From the IMG/VR virus record IMGVR_UViG_3300007345_000340, positions 1 to 21,540 of that record: a stretch of 21,540 nucleotides of DNA. One strand, 5' to 3'. The notes beneath the pieces were generated by a model. The model ran no database searches. It was not told the origin of the DNA and was given only the letters and a program-made list of their open reading frames with translations. Numbering within the stretch: the first letter of the stretch is position 1; each line of letters begins with the position of its first letter. Below are positions 7,031 through 14,261 of this stretch, piece by piece. Origin of the DNA: a virus. Position numbers and translations under genes: made by a program.

Positions 7031-7914
7031 TCAATATCAGTATCTATTACTTGATATGTCATCGTACATCGGCAGTTGATGGTATTACCTGGAGAGCCCG
7101 CTCTATCTCCTGGATGTTGTAAATACTCTCCGCTTACATTAAACGCCTGGTCTAATGGAATGCCTTTATCCTCATCCATTGAATAATGATCGAATATGTC
7201 TTTAGGATTTAATCCTCTTGTGCGATTGTCTCTAGTAGCAAGCCAATACTTCTGCATAGGAAATCCGGTTTCTTGCGCTCCCATCAAAGAGCCTGCATTA
7301 CTTGCTCGGATTATTTCTGTTCTGCCTATAAGTTCAGCTCGGCGCTCCGATACCGCAAAGTTGCTCATTAACTCGTTTTGAAACTCTCTTATGCTCAATC
7401 CCTCAATGATAGCCCTTTGTGCAATCTCTCTAACGCTTCTCTCAGTTGTTCCAGTCATTAAATCCGTTAAGTCGATGACATTATCATCAAACCATCTTGA
7501 TACCCATTCATCCCAATTAACCTCAGTCTTGTTAGCTCTTTTTATCAAATCGGCATAGGTATCTTGAGCAAATTGCCTCATTACTCTAGAGTACACATTG
7601 AACATCGCATTTTCAATCGGCGCTCTGTTGATACTGTATTCTGCCGATAAGCCGTTAGCTTTTACCTGATCAAGGTATTCATTGGCTTGTGTCTTTAACG
7701 CTCGAGAGAACTCGGTTTTGGCGTATCTAAGATAAGATGCTCGCTTACGGTCGATTGTTTTCCAAGTCATAACCTTGAGCTTCTCTTTTCTATACTGAGA
7801 AGCGCATATTGCTATTGCTTGTTCTTGTGGAGTTCCTTCATCAACTACGAACCGAATACATCGGCTCATAAAAGAACCTTCCGCTTCGTTAGGTTTTGGA
7901 GTTGGTATTGGCAT
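7027..7914 (-). CDS. Minor head protein, Mu F / SPP1 gp7-like
   Basis: 295 residues. Residues 1-45 (MPIPTPKPNEAEGSFMSRCI, AIAICASQYRKEK) are a small leader domain that phages often attach to head proteins. The Phage_Mu_F core lies in the C-terminal half: EGLSIREFQNELMSNFAVSE, then RRAELIGRTEIIRASNAGSL, then YWLATRDNRTRGLNPKDIFDH, ending with the metal-binding-looking PGNTINCRCTMTYQV. This protein class associates with the portal inside the prohead and may enter the cell with DNA. The start lies within the portal gene's 3' end (26-base overlap). The GAAGG seven bases upstream of the ATG can serve as a ribosome-binding site. Confidence 0.88.
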   Translation of the reverse strand: MPIPTPKPNEAEGSFMSRCIRFVVDEGTPQEQAIAICASQYRKEKLKVMTWKTIDRKRASYLRYAKTEFSRALKTQANEYLDQVKANGLSAEYSINRAPIENAMFNVYSRVMRQFAQDTYADLIKRANKTEVNWDEWVSRWFDDNVIDLTDLMTGTTERSVREIAQRAIIEGLSIREFQNELMSNFAVSERRAELIGRTEIIRASNAGSLMGAQETGFPMQKYWLATRDNRTRGLNPKDIFDHYSMDEDKGIPLDQAFNVSGEYLQHPGDRAGSPGNTINCRCTMTYQVIDTDIE

Positions 7915-9274
7915 AGTCGGCCTTCAATCTCTTTATCTCTTCCTCTGTTATTTGGAAGGTTGTATCGGGGATGAGGTTGGCCGGGATATATCGAGCTTCA
8001 TCACCGATCGGCTCGTACCCCATTTCTTTTCTTTTCTCGTCTAGTGATAACCACCAGGCCTGAGCAAGCCAAGCAACTTTATCACTTGTCTCTTGGCCTA
8101 TTGCATCGATGCTCTGAACATCAAAGTCGAGATGATACTTCTTATTTGTGAAGCGAGGAACGATAGAACGGTTCATCTCAGCAAAATCACGAACTAGAGA
8201 AGGAATCACGTTATCAAGATACAACTGCTTACGAGATTGCTCTTTGTTTGCGTTAGTCTTGTTATCCGGATCGTTTAGAAGTTCAGATGGATAATTGTAC
8301 ACATTACAGATATCTCTCTGCGACATCTTACCGCTTTCTAGTATCTCTAAGTCTATTGGGGGAATACCAAAAGCCTGGAATCCTAACTTTGCGCTTGATA
8401 CTAACCAGGATTTATAGTTATCAGGCCCATTCATAGAACGAAGATAATGCTCTAGTTGCGCTCTCTGCTCTTCTGTTAGTCTGTCGATATCGGGATCATC
8501 AGGAAATACTACACCGCTTGCTCCACCATTACGGAAGGCTTTGGATAATGCGTTATCGCCATCATTACCTAATCGGATTGCGCTACGTGCAGACTTGAGA
8601 GGAGACATACCGTACAAGTGATTACCTACTCCATCATAGTCAGGATTCCAATATTTCCAATGCATTACAGAATCGGCCTCTAGCCTTTCACCTGAGTAAC
8701 CGTATACATCAAGCATATATGCCTTAATTAGACTCTCATACGAAGCATCTGCGATTATATTGGTAAACTGAGAAGGCATTACCCACATCTCTCCAATACT
8801 GCCATCACCTAACTCAACGAAGTGAGTGTATCCGTTGCCGGTGATTAGCTGAAAGCCTTTCATATTCTCATACCATTCGGGATATCCTTGTAATGGATTA
8901 GGATTGTTTATGAGCTTATATAAAGGATCACGTTCATCTGTAACATCCTCAAAGGCTTGCTCTTTTAATTCTAGAGCGTAATCTATATTCTTTTGAGTAG
9001 CGCCGTTACGCATACCGTATTTCATTTTACGATACTGATGCGCTTTCTTTACATCCTTAACCTCGTGTACTACCGGAGGAACAGAAGAGGCCGATCTAGT
9101 TATTCCGTTCACCACAGAATATACATCGGGATTAGTTTCATAGGCATCTGCTACATATCCCTCTTGAGTGTCTGAGAATACGATAGGTGAGCCGGATTGA
9201 TAGCGAAACAACTGCCTATTAAGCCTATTGTTTAGCCGTTGTTTTTTGAAAGGGATTAAATCGCTAAAATTCAT
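7889..9274 (-). CDS. Portal protein, HK97 family
   Basis: About 461 residues from the ATG at 9274 (MNFSDLIPFKKQR). An in-frame TTG two codons upstream is less likely. Typical portal sequence is spread throughout: VYSVVNGITRSASSVPPVVHE near residue 55, DPLYKLINNPNPLQGYPEWY, LITGNGYTHFVELGDGSIGE, VMHWKYWNPDYDGVGNHLYG, MSPLKSARSAIRLGNDGDNA, and the C-terminal SQRDICNVYNYPSELLND and NKEQSRKQLYLDNVIPSLVR. It forms the dodecameric DNA channel at one head vertex and binds the terminase. It is separated from the terminase gene by an 88-base gap containing a hairpin terminator, so it may have its own promoter. No ribosome-binding site is evident. Confidence 0.93.
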   Translation of the reverse strand: MNFSDLIPFKKQRLNNRLNRQLFRYQSGSPIVFSDTQEGYVADAYETNPDVYSVVNGITRSASSVPPVVHEVKDVKKAHQYRKMKYGMRNGATQKNIDYALELKEQAFEDVTDERDPLYKLINNPNPLQGYPEWYENMKGFQLITGNGYTHFVELGDGSIGEMWVMPSQFTNIIADASYESLIKAYMLDVYGYSGERLEADSVMHWKYWNPDYDGVGNHLYGMSPLKSARSAIRLGNDGDNALSKAFRNGGASGVVFPDDPDIDRLTEEQRAQLEHYLRSMNGPDNYKSWLVSSAKLGFQAFGIPPIDLEILESGKMSQRDICNVYNYPSELLNDPDNKTNANKEQSRKQLYLDNVIPSLVRDFAEMNRSIVPRFTNKKYHLDFDVQSIDAIGQETSDKVAWLAQAWWLSLDEKRKEMGYEPIGDEARYIPANLIPDTTFQITEEEIKRLKADYANTNSKT

Positions 9275-9310
9275 TTGCAAATATTTTGTTACAATTTAAG
9301 CAATTTTATG

Positions 9311-9341
9311 AAAAGAAACGAGAGCCTCTCACAACTCTCGT
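9311..9341 (-). terminator. Probable Rho-independent terminator after large terminase
   Basis: On the minus strand a perfect 7-bp stem, ACGAGAG with CTCTCGT, encloses a 10-base loop and is followed at once by TTCTTTT. It sits 22 bases past the terminase stop and before the portal start. The stem is moderate in strength, so termination may be partial and tune terminase against portal expression. Confidence 0.6.
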
Positions 9342-9362
9342 AACTCAGAGAATAATAAAACA

Positions 9363-10550
9363 TCAAACAATACTGAAATCTAGTTTTTTACGGCGCAATT
9401 TATCGGTTAATGCATATCTAATCGCATCAATTCCGTGATTAAAGTCATCTATCGGTTTATTCGTTGACTGTCCGTGCCGATCCTTTGCCCAAATATACGA
9501 AGAAAATTCCTCTATTAGATTCTTACTTGATGCGTGTATGTTGACCTGGTATTCGTTTATCCTCTGAATGCCGTACATAATAGAATCCTTACCTTTCTGC
9601 GCCGGAGAAACCCAAATACCTTCTCTTTTTAGTTCCTCGATGCTTTTAGGTTCGGCGCTATCTGCTATTATTTGATCCGTTATCTCTAAACTCTTTATCA
9701 AACGACTAATATCTTGGTTCGTAAGTCCTTTCCGGTAGATGTGTTCTTTAACGTACAAAGCGCCGTGAGCCATTCGTATCTCAATGAGCGTAGTAGGATC
9801 ATTAGTGAAACCGAAATCCATACCAAAGACTCTCCATTTATACTCCGGCCATTCCTTTGTAGTTTTAAAATTAGGAAATATTAGTCCTTCTAATCTTCCT
9901 ACTTCCCCCATACCATACACCTTCCACCGATATTCGTTAGCCGTTCCTCTCTTAATGTTCTCAGGTGTTGGCTCGTAGCTTTCTATCTTCTCTATAATAG
10001 CCGGCGCAATAAAATCATTATCTAAGTAAGTCGTTACATTCCATTCGACATCATCTCTGCCTTCTAGTTGATCGTGCGCCCAAAACCTTGCGCTCGGATT
10101 AAAATCAATTATAGTTTGTTTTGTTGTCCTCATATTGATTTGCTCGAATATGCCGTACTTGATAGCATTGGCCTCGTTGAAGAAGGCTCGATCTCTCTTA
10201 CCTGATCGAGCATCATACTCATCTTGGAATGACTTGAACTCTATTACCGAACCGTTGATAGATTCAAATATACGATCCGACTTGTTTTCATACGGCCAGT
10301 ATATTTTTAGCTCAGGAGTATTGGCTAGTATATTCTTGGCATCTCGATAAGCTCCCGACTTTAGATTAGGAACATCTTCTGCGATTACCGTGATTGTTTC
10401 CTTTGGATTCTCTGCTCCAACCATAAAAAGATATTGGAGAATCGTGTACGTTTTTCCGGAGGAGCTTCCGCCTTGTTGTACGTTAATAGGTTTATTTTTT
10501 AGGAGGCTTTGATGAACCTTTTGATTCATCCCCATCTTGAACGTTTCCAT
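9363..10550 (-). CDS. terL: Terminase large subunit, PBSX-like
   Basis: 395 residues. The ATPase Walker A is QQGGSSSGKTYT (residues 25-36) and the Walker B region is KRDRAFFNEAN (118-128), with the coupling motif TIIDFNPSARFW (146-157). The C-terminal RNase H-like nuclease has Asp245 in VFGMDFGFTNDPT, Asp297 in IIADSAEPKSIEEL, and a final acidic/His cluster in DDFNHGIDAIRYAL. It cuts concatemeric DNA and pumps it into the prohead through the portal. Start at 10550 is supported by GGAGGT five bases upstream. The gene therefore overlaps the small-terminase end by 59 bases, which is longer than usual. Confidence 0.95.
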   Translation of the reverse strand: METFKMGMNQKVHQSLLKNKPINVQQGGSSSGKTYTILQYLFMVGAENPKETITVIAEDVPNLKSGAYRDAKNILANTPELKIYWPYENKSDRIFESINGSVIEFKSFQDEYDARSGKRDRAFFNEANAIKYGIFEQINMRTTKQTIIDFNPSARFWAHDQLEGRDDVEWNVTTYLDNDFIAPAIIEKIESYEPTPENIKRGTANEYRWKVYGMGEVGRLEGLIFPNFKTTKEWPEYKWRVFGMDFGFTNDPTTLIEIRMAHGALYVKEHIYRKGLTNQDISRLIKSLEITDQIIADSAEPKSIEELKREGIWVSPAQKGKDSIMYGIQRINEYQVNIHASSKNLIEEFSSYIWAKDRHGQSTNKPIDDFNHGIDAIRYALTDKLRRKKLDFSIV

Positions 10551-10896
10551 ACACTACCTCCAATTTTGGGAGTTTTACTTCTCCGCTATGTTCTCTGTAT
10601 TCCATTGCTAATGCTTTTCTTTCGTCATTAGTTGCAAGTAGCTTGTATAAAGCTAGGAGACTAGCCGGTGATTTACTCTGATGCAGTTTTGATCGAATCG
10701 ATACTTTTGTTCGCATAGCATTTTTGTTAAGTTTTTCTTTTATGGCCTTCGATTTCTCCGAATCAGGAGGAAAATGCTCATAAAATGTACTCTCTGCTAT
10801 ACCTAGATAAGCTACCACATCAGAAACAAAAAAAAGGTTATTTTTATCAATGTCCTCTATGGCTCTCTCGTATAATTCGCTAGTCTTGTACGCCAT
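10492..10896 (-). CDS. terS: Terminase small subunit (putative)
   Basis: 134 residues directly upstream of and overlapping terL. Residues 1-45 hold a helix-turn-helix-like segment (FFVSDVVAYLGIAESTFYEH), as expected for DNA recognition. A central helical region follows (AMRTKVSIRSKLHQSKSPAS, LLALYKLLATNDERKALAMEY). The tail is Lys/Pro-rich (GSSKPPKK) and may contact TerL. GGAG lies six bases before the ATG, inside the end of the methyltransferase gene. The call rests on the HTH plus helical domain layout and on position. No sequence hallmark fixes the family. The packaging site was not identified. Confidence 0.75.
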   Translation of the reverse strand: MAYKTSELYERAIEDIDKNNLFFVSDVVAYLGIAESTFYEHFPPDSEKSKAIKEKLNKNAMRTKVSIRSKLHQSKSPASLLALYKLLATNDERKALAMEYREHSGEVKLPKLEVVYGNVQDGDESKGSSKPPKK

Positions 10897-12085
10897 ACGG
10901 TTCTCCGTTTATTTTTATCTCCAATGTATCATCTAGCTTTCTCATTCGGTCTATTATAACTTGGCAATACTTCGGGTCTAACTCCATACCGTAGCATTTA
11001 CGTTTAAGTTGGTGTGATGCTACCATTGTTGAGCCTCCACCTAAGAAACTATCATATATTAAGTCATTAGACTTACTACTATTTTTTAATGCTCTTTCTA
11101 CTACATCAATAGGTTTTTGTGTTAAATGAAAATTATTTTGCTTGTCTTTTGGGAATTCCCATACTGTTTTTTCGTTTGTTGCTCCATACCAGTTAATGCT
11201 TTTTCCTTTTTTAAATCCGTATATACAAGGCTCATAGTTAGGTATGTATTGACTCATAAATGCTCCTGACCCACTTTTAACTTTATACCAACAAATTACC
11301 GCTCTAACTTCAATGGGTGTTTTTGACAAACCTGCATAAGTCTCTTTAGACTTTCCACCTGCATACCATATATAAAAAGGAGAAGTGTCTTTTGAAAAAA
11401 TACAAGCATTATTTATAGCATCCTCAAATAGACTAGACAATTTATCATCTTGAAACTCATCGCTTTCAATACCTTCTCTTTGTTTTTTATTATGGCCTCC
11501 AGTATAACTAACTCCATAAGGCGGGTCGGTAAATACCATATCCGCTTTCTCCCCGTTCATCAAACTTGCAACAGCATCGCTATCAGTGGAATCCCCACAA
11601 AGTAACCTATGCTCTCCTATCTCGATTAAATCTCCAAGCACTACATCGACCTTTATATCTTCGGGTTCTTCGTAGTTATCCTCCTCTGCCTCTAGCTCCT
11701 CCGCTTCAATATCCCCAAATAATTCCTCATCGCTGAATCCCCAATCGGTCAATTCCTCAACCTCGAAGTAATTGGCTAGGGCATCATAATCCCATCCACC
11801 AGTATTTTTATTGAGTCGGATGTTTAACTCTCTCTCCTTCTCTTTGTCGAGTTCTAACTCCACGCAGGGGAATGTTTCCCATCCTAATCGTTGCGCCGTT
11901 TTGAGCCTTTGATGGCCTCCAATGATGATGTTCTTTCTATCCGGATGTGTGTTTATAATAGCCGGATCTACTGCGCCGAATCTTCTAAGTGAGGCCTCAA
12001 GATGAGTTGCTTGTTCGTTTGTGAGGTGTCTAGGATTGTACTCGGCCGGGATTAAATCTTTTATCTGCCTATCTACAATCTTCAT
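10880..12085 (-). CDS. ParB-like nuclease domain fused to beta-class DNA methyltransferase
   Basis: 401 residues. Residues 1-95 are a ParB N-terminal domain: IKDLIPAEYNPRHLTNEQ, ASLRRFGAVDPAIIN, and the GGHQR motif at 56-60. An acidic linker (about 118-145) follows. The methyltransferase has motif IV DPPY at 187-190 ahead of the SAM-binding DSFLGGGST at 345-353, the order of beta-class N6/N4 enzymes. DPPY favours adenine N6. This fusion is common beside phage terminases and is thought to protect or mark phage DNA. The target sequence is unknown. No restriction partner is present. The middle (about 11040-11460) is visibly more AT-rich than the flanks. It shares one base with the upstream gene (TAATG). 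Confidence 0.92.
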   Translation of the reverse strand: MKIVDRQIKDLIPAEYNPRHLTNEQATHLEASLRRFGAVDPAIINTHPDRKNIIIGGHQRLKTAQRLGWETFPCVELELDKEKERELNIRLNKNTGGWDYDALANYFEVEELTDWGFSDEELFGDIEAEELEAEEDNYEEPEDIKVDVVLGDLIEIGEHRLLCGDSTDSDAVASLMNGEKADMVFTDPPYGVSYTGGHNKKQREGIESDEFQDDKLSSLFEDAINNACIFSKDTSPFYIWYAGGKSKETYAGLSKTPIEVRAVICWYKVKSGSGAFMSQYIPNYEPCIYGFKKGKSINWYGATNEKTVWEFPKDKQNNFHLTQKPIDVVERALKNSSKSNDLIYDSFLGGGSTMVASHQLKRKCYGMELDPKYCQVIIDRMRKLDDTLEIKINGEPYGVQD

Positions 12086-12396
12086 TATAGAGAATTAAGT
12101 ATCTCGTTTAGCATCTCGGTAAACTGGGTTAATTGGTCAGGTGTTACCCATCCCATAATGAACGCAGTTGTTAATGCTATTGCTACAGTATTACGGAGCG
12201 TAAACGCTTCAAGAAGTTCTCTTTTAGTTTGATTCCACTCTCCTGCAACGATTGCCTTGAGTGCTTTTCCGATGAATTGGTTTGGCAATGGCAAGATGTC
12301 GAGTGCGCCGTGCAACACTTGTCCGGCTTTGTTTTTTCCTTCGGCAGTTTGTGATATGATACGTACAAGTTTCCAGTCCTTGATTGGTTTTTTCAT
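12085..12396 (-). CDS. Small membrane protein, holin candidate
   Basis: 103 residues. One clear hydrophobic segment at about residues 69-84 (TVAIALTTAFIMGWV) follows a basic, amphipathic N-terminal half and precedes an acidic end. GGAG stands 8 bases before the ATG inside the previous gene. It is the third gene in a row after the M15 peptidase and the coiled-coil membrane protein, which makes a lysis role (holin or membrane partner) the natural reading. One membrane span and a polar N-terminal half would be unusual for classic class I/II holins, so the function is inference. Confidence 0.65.
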   Translation of the reverse strand: MKKPIKDWKLVRIISQTAEGKNKAGQVLHGALDILPLPNQFIGKALKAIVAGEWNQTKRELLEAFTLRNTVAIALTTAFIMGWVTPDQLTQFTEMLNEILNSL

Positions 12397-12656
12397 TTCA
12401 TCATCTCCGATATCGCATTGAATAAAGCACTAGAACCAAGTCCTGCTCCGGTTGCCCAAGCGATAATCTTTTGCTTGAACTTCTGCAAATCAGCTATATT
12501 TTCTGAGTTTTGACTTACTTTTTTGACAAGGCCTTCTTGACCAAATTCGTTTCCTATGAGAGCTTCTTTTATTTCTTGAACGTCTTTAGCTAATACCTCA
12601 ATCATAGTCTCGAGTTTATGGATGTCGAATTTAACCTGGTCTATTTCTTTTTGCAT
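12393..12656 (-). CDS. Coiled-coil protein with C-terminal membrane anchor, XhlA/holin-like
   Basis: 87 residues. Residues 1-35 form a coiled coil (DQVKFDIHKLETMIEVLAKD, VQEIKEAL), and a second helix follows at 44-60. Residues 63-82 (KIIAWATGAGLGSSALFNAI) form a small-residue-rich membrane segment next to the C-terminus. The layout matches XhlA-type haemolysin/holin helpers: cytosolic coiled coil plus C-terminal anchor. It lies between the endolysin and another small membrane protein, with a 4-base overlap downstream. No ribosome-binding site is visible before the ATG. Confidence 0.68.
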   Translation of the reverse strand: MQKEIDQVKFDIHKLETMIEVLAKDVQEIKEALIGNEFGQEGLVKKVSQNSENIADLQKFKQKIIAWATGAGLGSSALFNAISEMMK

Positions 12657-12697
12657 AATAAAAAGTTTGTTTAACCAAAGTTACGAATTTTTACAAT

Positions 12698-13138
12698 TCA
12701 ACGAAACTCTTTCACAAGATTATGCAAATCTATTATTTCCCACTTAACAACATCGGCGTTAGATATGAACAGATGCTTACCGTGAAACTTCTTGTCTATG
12801 TGAAAGCCTCCGTATGCGAATAGTTTTCCAGGAGGATAATAACAGATGCGATTGATGTTTGGATTTGAGTATAGAGCTAGAAGCAGGTAGAGAAAGTTAT
12901 TAGGATCAACAAGCACCGGTCGGAGATCTATTGCTCCTGCGCCGTTGAAGTAGTGCTGAGACGTTCCATCTCCCCACCTAACCGAATCAGTAATCTTTAT
13001 CGGGAATCCTACTAAAGATCGAACTTTGTCGAGTTCGTTGATCCAGGTGTTTATCTTTGGGAGTATCTTTCTCTGCGCTAGTTGTGGATGATCTAGCTGA
13101 TCGTCTGATATGAACTCTGTAAGACTGAAGTAACTCAT
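12698..13138 (-). CDS. Endolysin, M15 family D,D-peptidase
   Basis: 146 residues, the normal size for a single-domain Peptidase_M15 phage lysin. Zinc-site residues are visible: SQHYFNGAGAIDLRP with His62 and Asp71 (SxHxxGxAxD-like), and GGFHIDKK with His113 and Asp115 near the end. The N-terminus (MSYFSLTEFISDDQLDHPQ) is the usual 'F-S-x-x-E' opening of this group. It should cut peptide cross-links of peptidoglycan. There is no signal peptide, so release depends on the two membrane proteins downstream. A strong GGAGG lies before the ATG inside the end of the HTH gene (4-base overlap). Confidence 0.88.
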   Translation of the reverse strand: MSYFSLTEFISDDQLDHPQLAQRKILPKINTWINELDKVRSLVGFPIKITDSVRWGDGTSQHYFNGAGAIDLRPVLVDPNNFLYLLLALYSNPNINRICYYPPGKLFAYGGFHIDKKFHGKHLFISNADVVKWEIIDLHNLVKEFR

Positions 13139-13326
13139 TTGGCCTCCATTTTTTCTTTTAATATCATTATTTCTCGTACAACTTGAAAGCTTGCATACTT
13201 TGCTTTACCGGATCTAAAATAATGCAATCGGCTCATTGTTACTCCGGTCTTTTGCATTACTTTCGTTAGGTTTTGATCTTGTAACCAATCCCATACTTCT
13301 TGCTCTTCTTTCATTGCTTGTGTCAT
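13135..13326 (-). CDS. Small helix-turn-helix (XRE/Cro-like) regulator
   Basis: 63 residues. Residues 18-52 (QNLTKVMQKTGVTMSRLHYF, then the following RSGKAKYASFQVVREI) read as a five-helix XRE-type HTH with the recognition helix near TMSRLHYF. The size equals Cro-type repressors. Immediately upstream are two near-identical 15-bp direct repeats (13331-13368), a plausible binding site for its own control. Being the first gene before the lysis and packaging genes, it may gate late expression. Partner and regulated promoter are inference. No ribosome-binding site is apparent. Confidence 0.65.
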   Translation of the reverse strand: MTQAMKEEQEVWDWLQDQNLTKVMQKTGVTMSRLHYFRSGKAKYASFQVVREIMILKEKMEAK

Positions 13327-13330
13327 TTAA

Positions 13331-13368
13331 TTGTGCAGATTTTAGGGTTTTTGTTGTGCAGATTGTAG
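13331..13368. promoter_or_regulatory. Paired 15-bp direct repeat, candidate operator
   Basis: TTGTGCAGATTTTAG (13331-13345) and TTGTGCAGATTGTAG (13354-13368) match at 14 of 15 positions, with starts 23 bp apart, close to two helical turns. They lie 5 to 42 bases before the ATG of the small HTH gene. This is a likely autoregulatory operator. Confidence 0.55.
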
Positions 13369-13406
13369 TCAAGTTTTTTGCGCAAGATACTTGTCGTTTA
13401 TTTTTT

Positions 13407-13441
13407 CATTCATTAGTTATTGTTTTGATTGTTAGTGAATG
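13407..13441. repeat. Imperfect inverted repeat in the gap upstream of the HTH gene
   Basis: Arms CATTCATTAG (13407-13416) and TTAGTGAATG (13432-13441) pair at most positions around a 15-base AT-rich centre, just past the stop of the zinc-ribbon gene. No U-tract follows on the minus strand (it is A-rich), so a terminator is unlikely. It may be a protein-binding site. Confidence 0.35.
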
Positions 13442-13443
13442 AA

Positions 13444-13632
13444 TTACCACTCACTCCTCGCCTCTATTATATCGTCTAGGCTTGCAAATTCAGCCATAGG
13501 CGCACCGCAATTAGGGCATACTACATCTACATCGGTTACAGTACCGAAGCCATCAGAAAAAGAATTGTCCTCAATCTGCAAGTCTTTTATCTCGAGTACC
13601 TCATCGGAGCATTCGCATTTTATCTCCTCCAT
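13444..13632 (-). CDS. Small zinc-ribbon-like protein
   Basis: 62 residues with Cys6 and Cys8 (IKCECSDE) and Cys39 and Cys42 (VVCPNCGAPMAEF), a CxC...CPxCG arrangement able to hold one zinc. The stretch between is acidic (LQIEDNSFSDGFG). The strongest ribosome-binding site in this part of the window, AAGGAGG, precedes the ATG by four bases. Such small zinc ribbons are frequent in phage early or middle regions, sometimes contacting host polymerase or nucleic acid. No specific function can be assigned. Confidence 0.72.
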   Translation of the reverse strand: MEEIKCECSDEVLEIKDLQIEDNSFSDGFGTVTDVDVVCPNCGAPMAEFASLDDIIEARSEW

Positions 13633-13793
13633 ACATCCTCCTTTAATTTGTGGATTCGGCGCTCTCTTTTCTCGTATGCTAGAAATGACATTGAGATAAT
13701 GAGAATCAACGACAGTTGTATCATCATTTGACTAATAGTTTCTCCTTCTAGTGCGATCGTGATTAAAAATAGTATAGATAAAATTGCCTTCAT
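13620..13793 (-). CDS. Small membrane protein, 57 residues
   Basis: Starts at the ATG at 13793, coupled by an ATGA overlap to the upstream gene and preceded by GGAG five bases away. It ends in TAA at 13622-13620, overlapping the zinc-ribbon start by 13 bases. Translation gives MKAILSILFLITIALEGETI, then a second hydrophobic stretch (MMIQLSLILIISMSFLAYE) and a basic tail (KRERRIHKLKEDVWRR). Two membrane passes with a positive cytosolic C-terminus are likely, or a signal-like first segment. The good ribosome-binding site and couplings on both sides support translation. No family is known to me. Confidence 0.65.
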   Translation of the reverse strand: MKAILSILFLITIALEGETISQMMIQLSLILIISMSFLAYEKRERRIHKLKEDVWRR

Positions 13794-13990
13794 ATTATCT
13801 CCGGTTTAAGGTTAAATTCGTGTCTTATGGTTTTGACTACTCTTTTTACGAAGCCTTTTTTAGTTTCGTGAGGTATCGAGTAGTATGAGAATTTGTTTGT
13901 GTTATTGTTAAACCAACATACGGCGCAGTATCTTATACCTTCATCCATTGGAATATCTTTTAGCTTCATCCAAATCATTCTACTCTCCAT
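13790..13990 (-). CDS. Hypothetical protein, 66 residues
   Basis: Small protein with alternating beta-like segments (IRYCAVCWFNNNTNKFSYYS) and a basic helical end (KGFVKRVVKTIRHEFNLK). A CAVC pair is present but no second Cys pair, so zinc binding is unlikely. The start at 13990 (MESRMIWMKL) overlaps the upstream gene by 16 bases. MIWMKL or MKLKDI are alternative starts. It belongs to the run of tiny minus-strand genes between the control region at 14.6 kb and the lysis cassette. Not recognised. Confidence 0.6.
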   Translation of the reverse strand: MESRMIWMKLKDIPMDEGIRYCAVCWFNNNTNKFSYYSIPHETKKGFVKRVVKTIRHEFNLKPEII

Positions 13991-14220
13991 TTTGTTTTAA
14001 GTTCTCGGCGTTGAATATTAAACTCAACTTCTAAGTCTAGTAGAGCATCGTAATAAAAGATGGTAGATAAATCTTTACCGGAGATGTTCTCCCAATGCTC
14101 TTCTTCTAAGTCTCGCCATTCTTTACCCATTGAGACAATAGGCTCTCCTGCTAATCCTGCCGGATATACTGTCATATCTGATTCGTCTAGTACGTGCTGA
14201 ATGCTTGTTAGTAGTATCAT
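13975..14220 (-). CDS. Hypothetical protein, 81 residues
   Basis: Acidic protein with an aromatic-rich middle (KEWRDLEEEHWENISGKDLS) and a basic end (IQRRELKTKWRVE). No membrane segment, Cys cluster or recognised motif. The ATG at 14220 stands 15 bases after a very stable UUCG hairpin (14235-14252), so that hairpin lies in its leader and may influence processing or translation. It has no visible ribosome-binding site. Internal MTVYPAGLAG is an alternative start. Confidence 0.55.
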   Translation of the reverse strand: MILLTSIQHVLDESDMTVYPAGLAGEPIVSMGKEWRDLEEEHWENISGKDLSTIFYYDALLDLEVEFNIQRRELKTKWRVE

Positions 14221-14234
14221 AGTAGTGTAATTAA

Positions 14235-14252
14235 GGGAGGCCGAAGCCTCCT
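14235..14252 (-). terminator. UUCG-capped hairpin, weak terminator or mRNA-processing element
   Basis: On the minus strand GGAGGC-TTCG-GCCTCC forms a perfect 6-bp stem closed by the extra-stable C(UUCG)G tetraloop, extendable by one wobble pair. Only CTTAATTA follows, a poor U-tract, so it is more likely a partial terminator or stability element. Read on the plus strand it is followed by TTGTGTTTTAATTATT and resembles the plus-strand terminator at 17810-17837. Confidence 0.5.
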
Positions 14253-14261
14253 GGTTGTGTT

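Noticed and set aside
13439-13699. Plus-strand 86-residue frame
   Set aside because: Antisense to the zinc-ribbon and small membrane genes, which have strong ribosome-binding sites and couplings.
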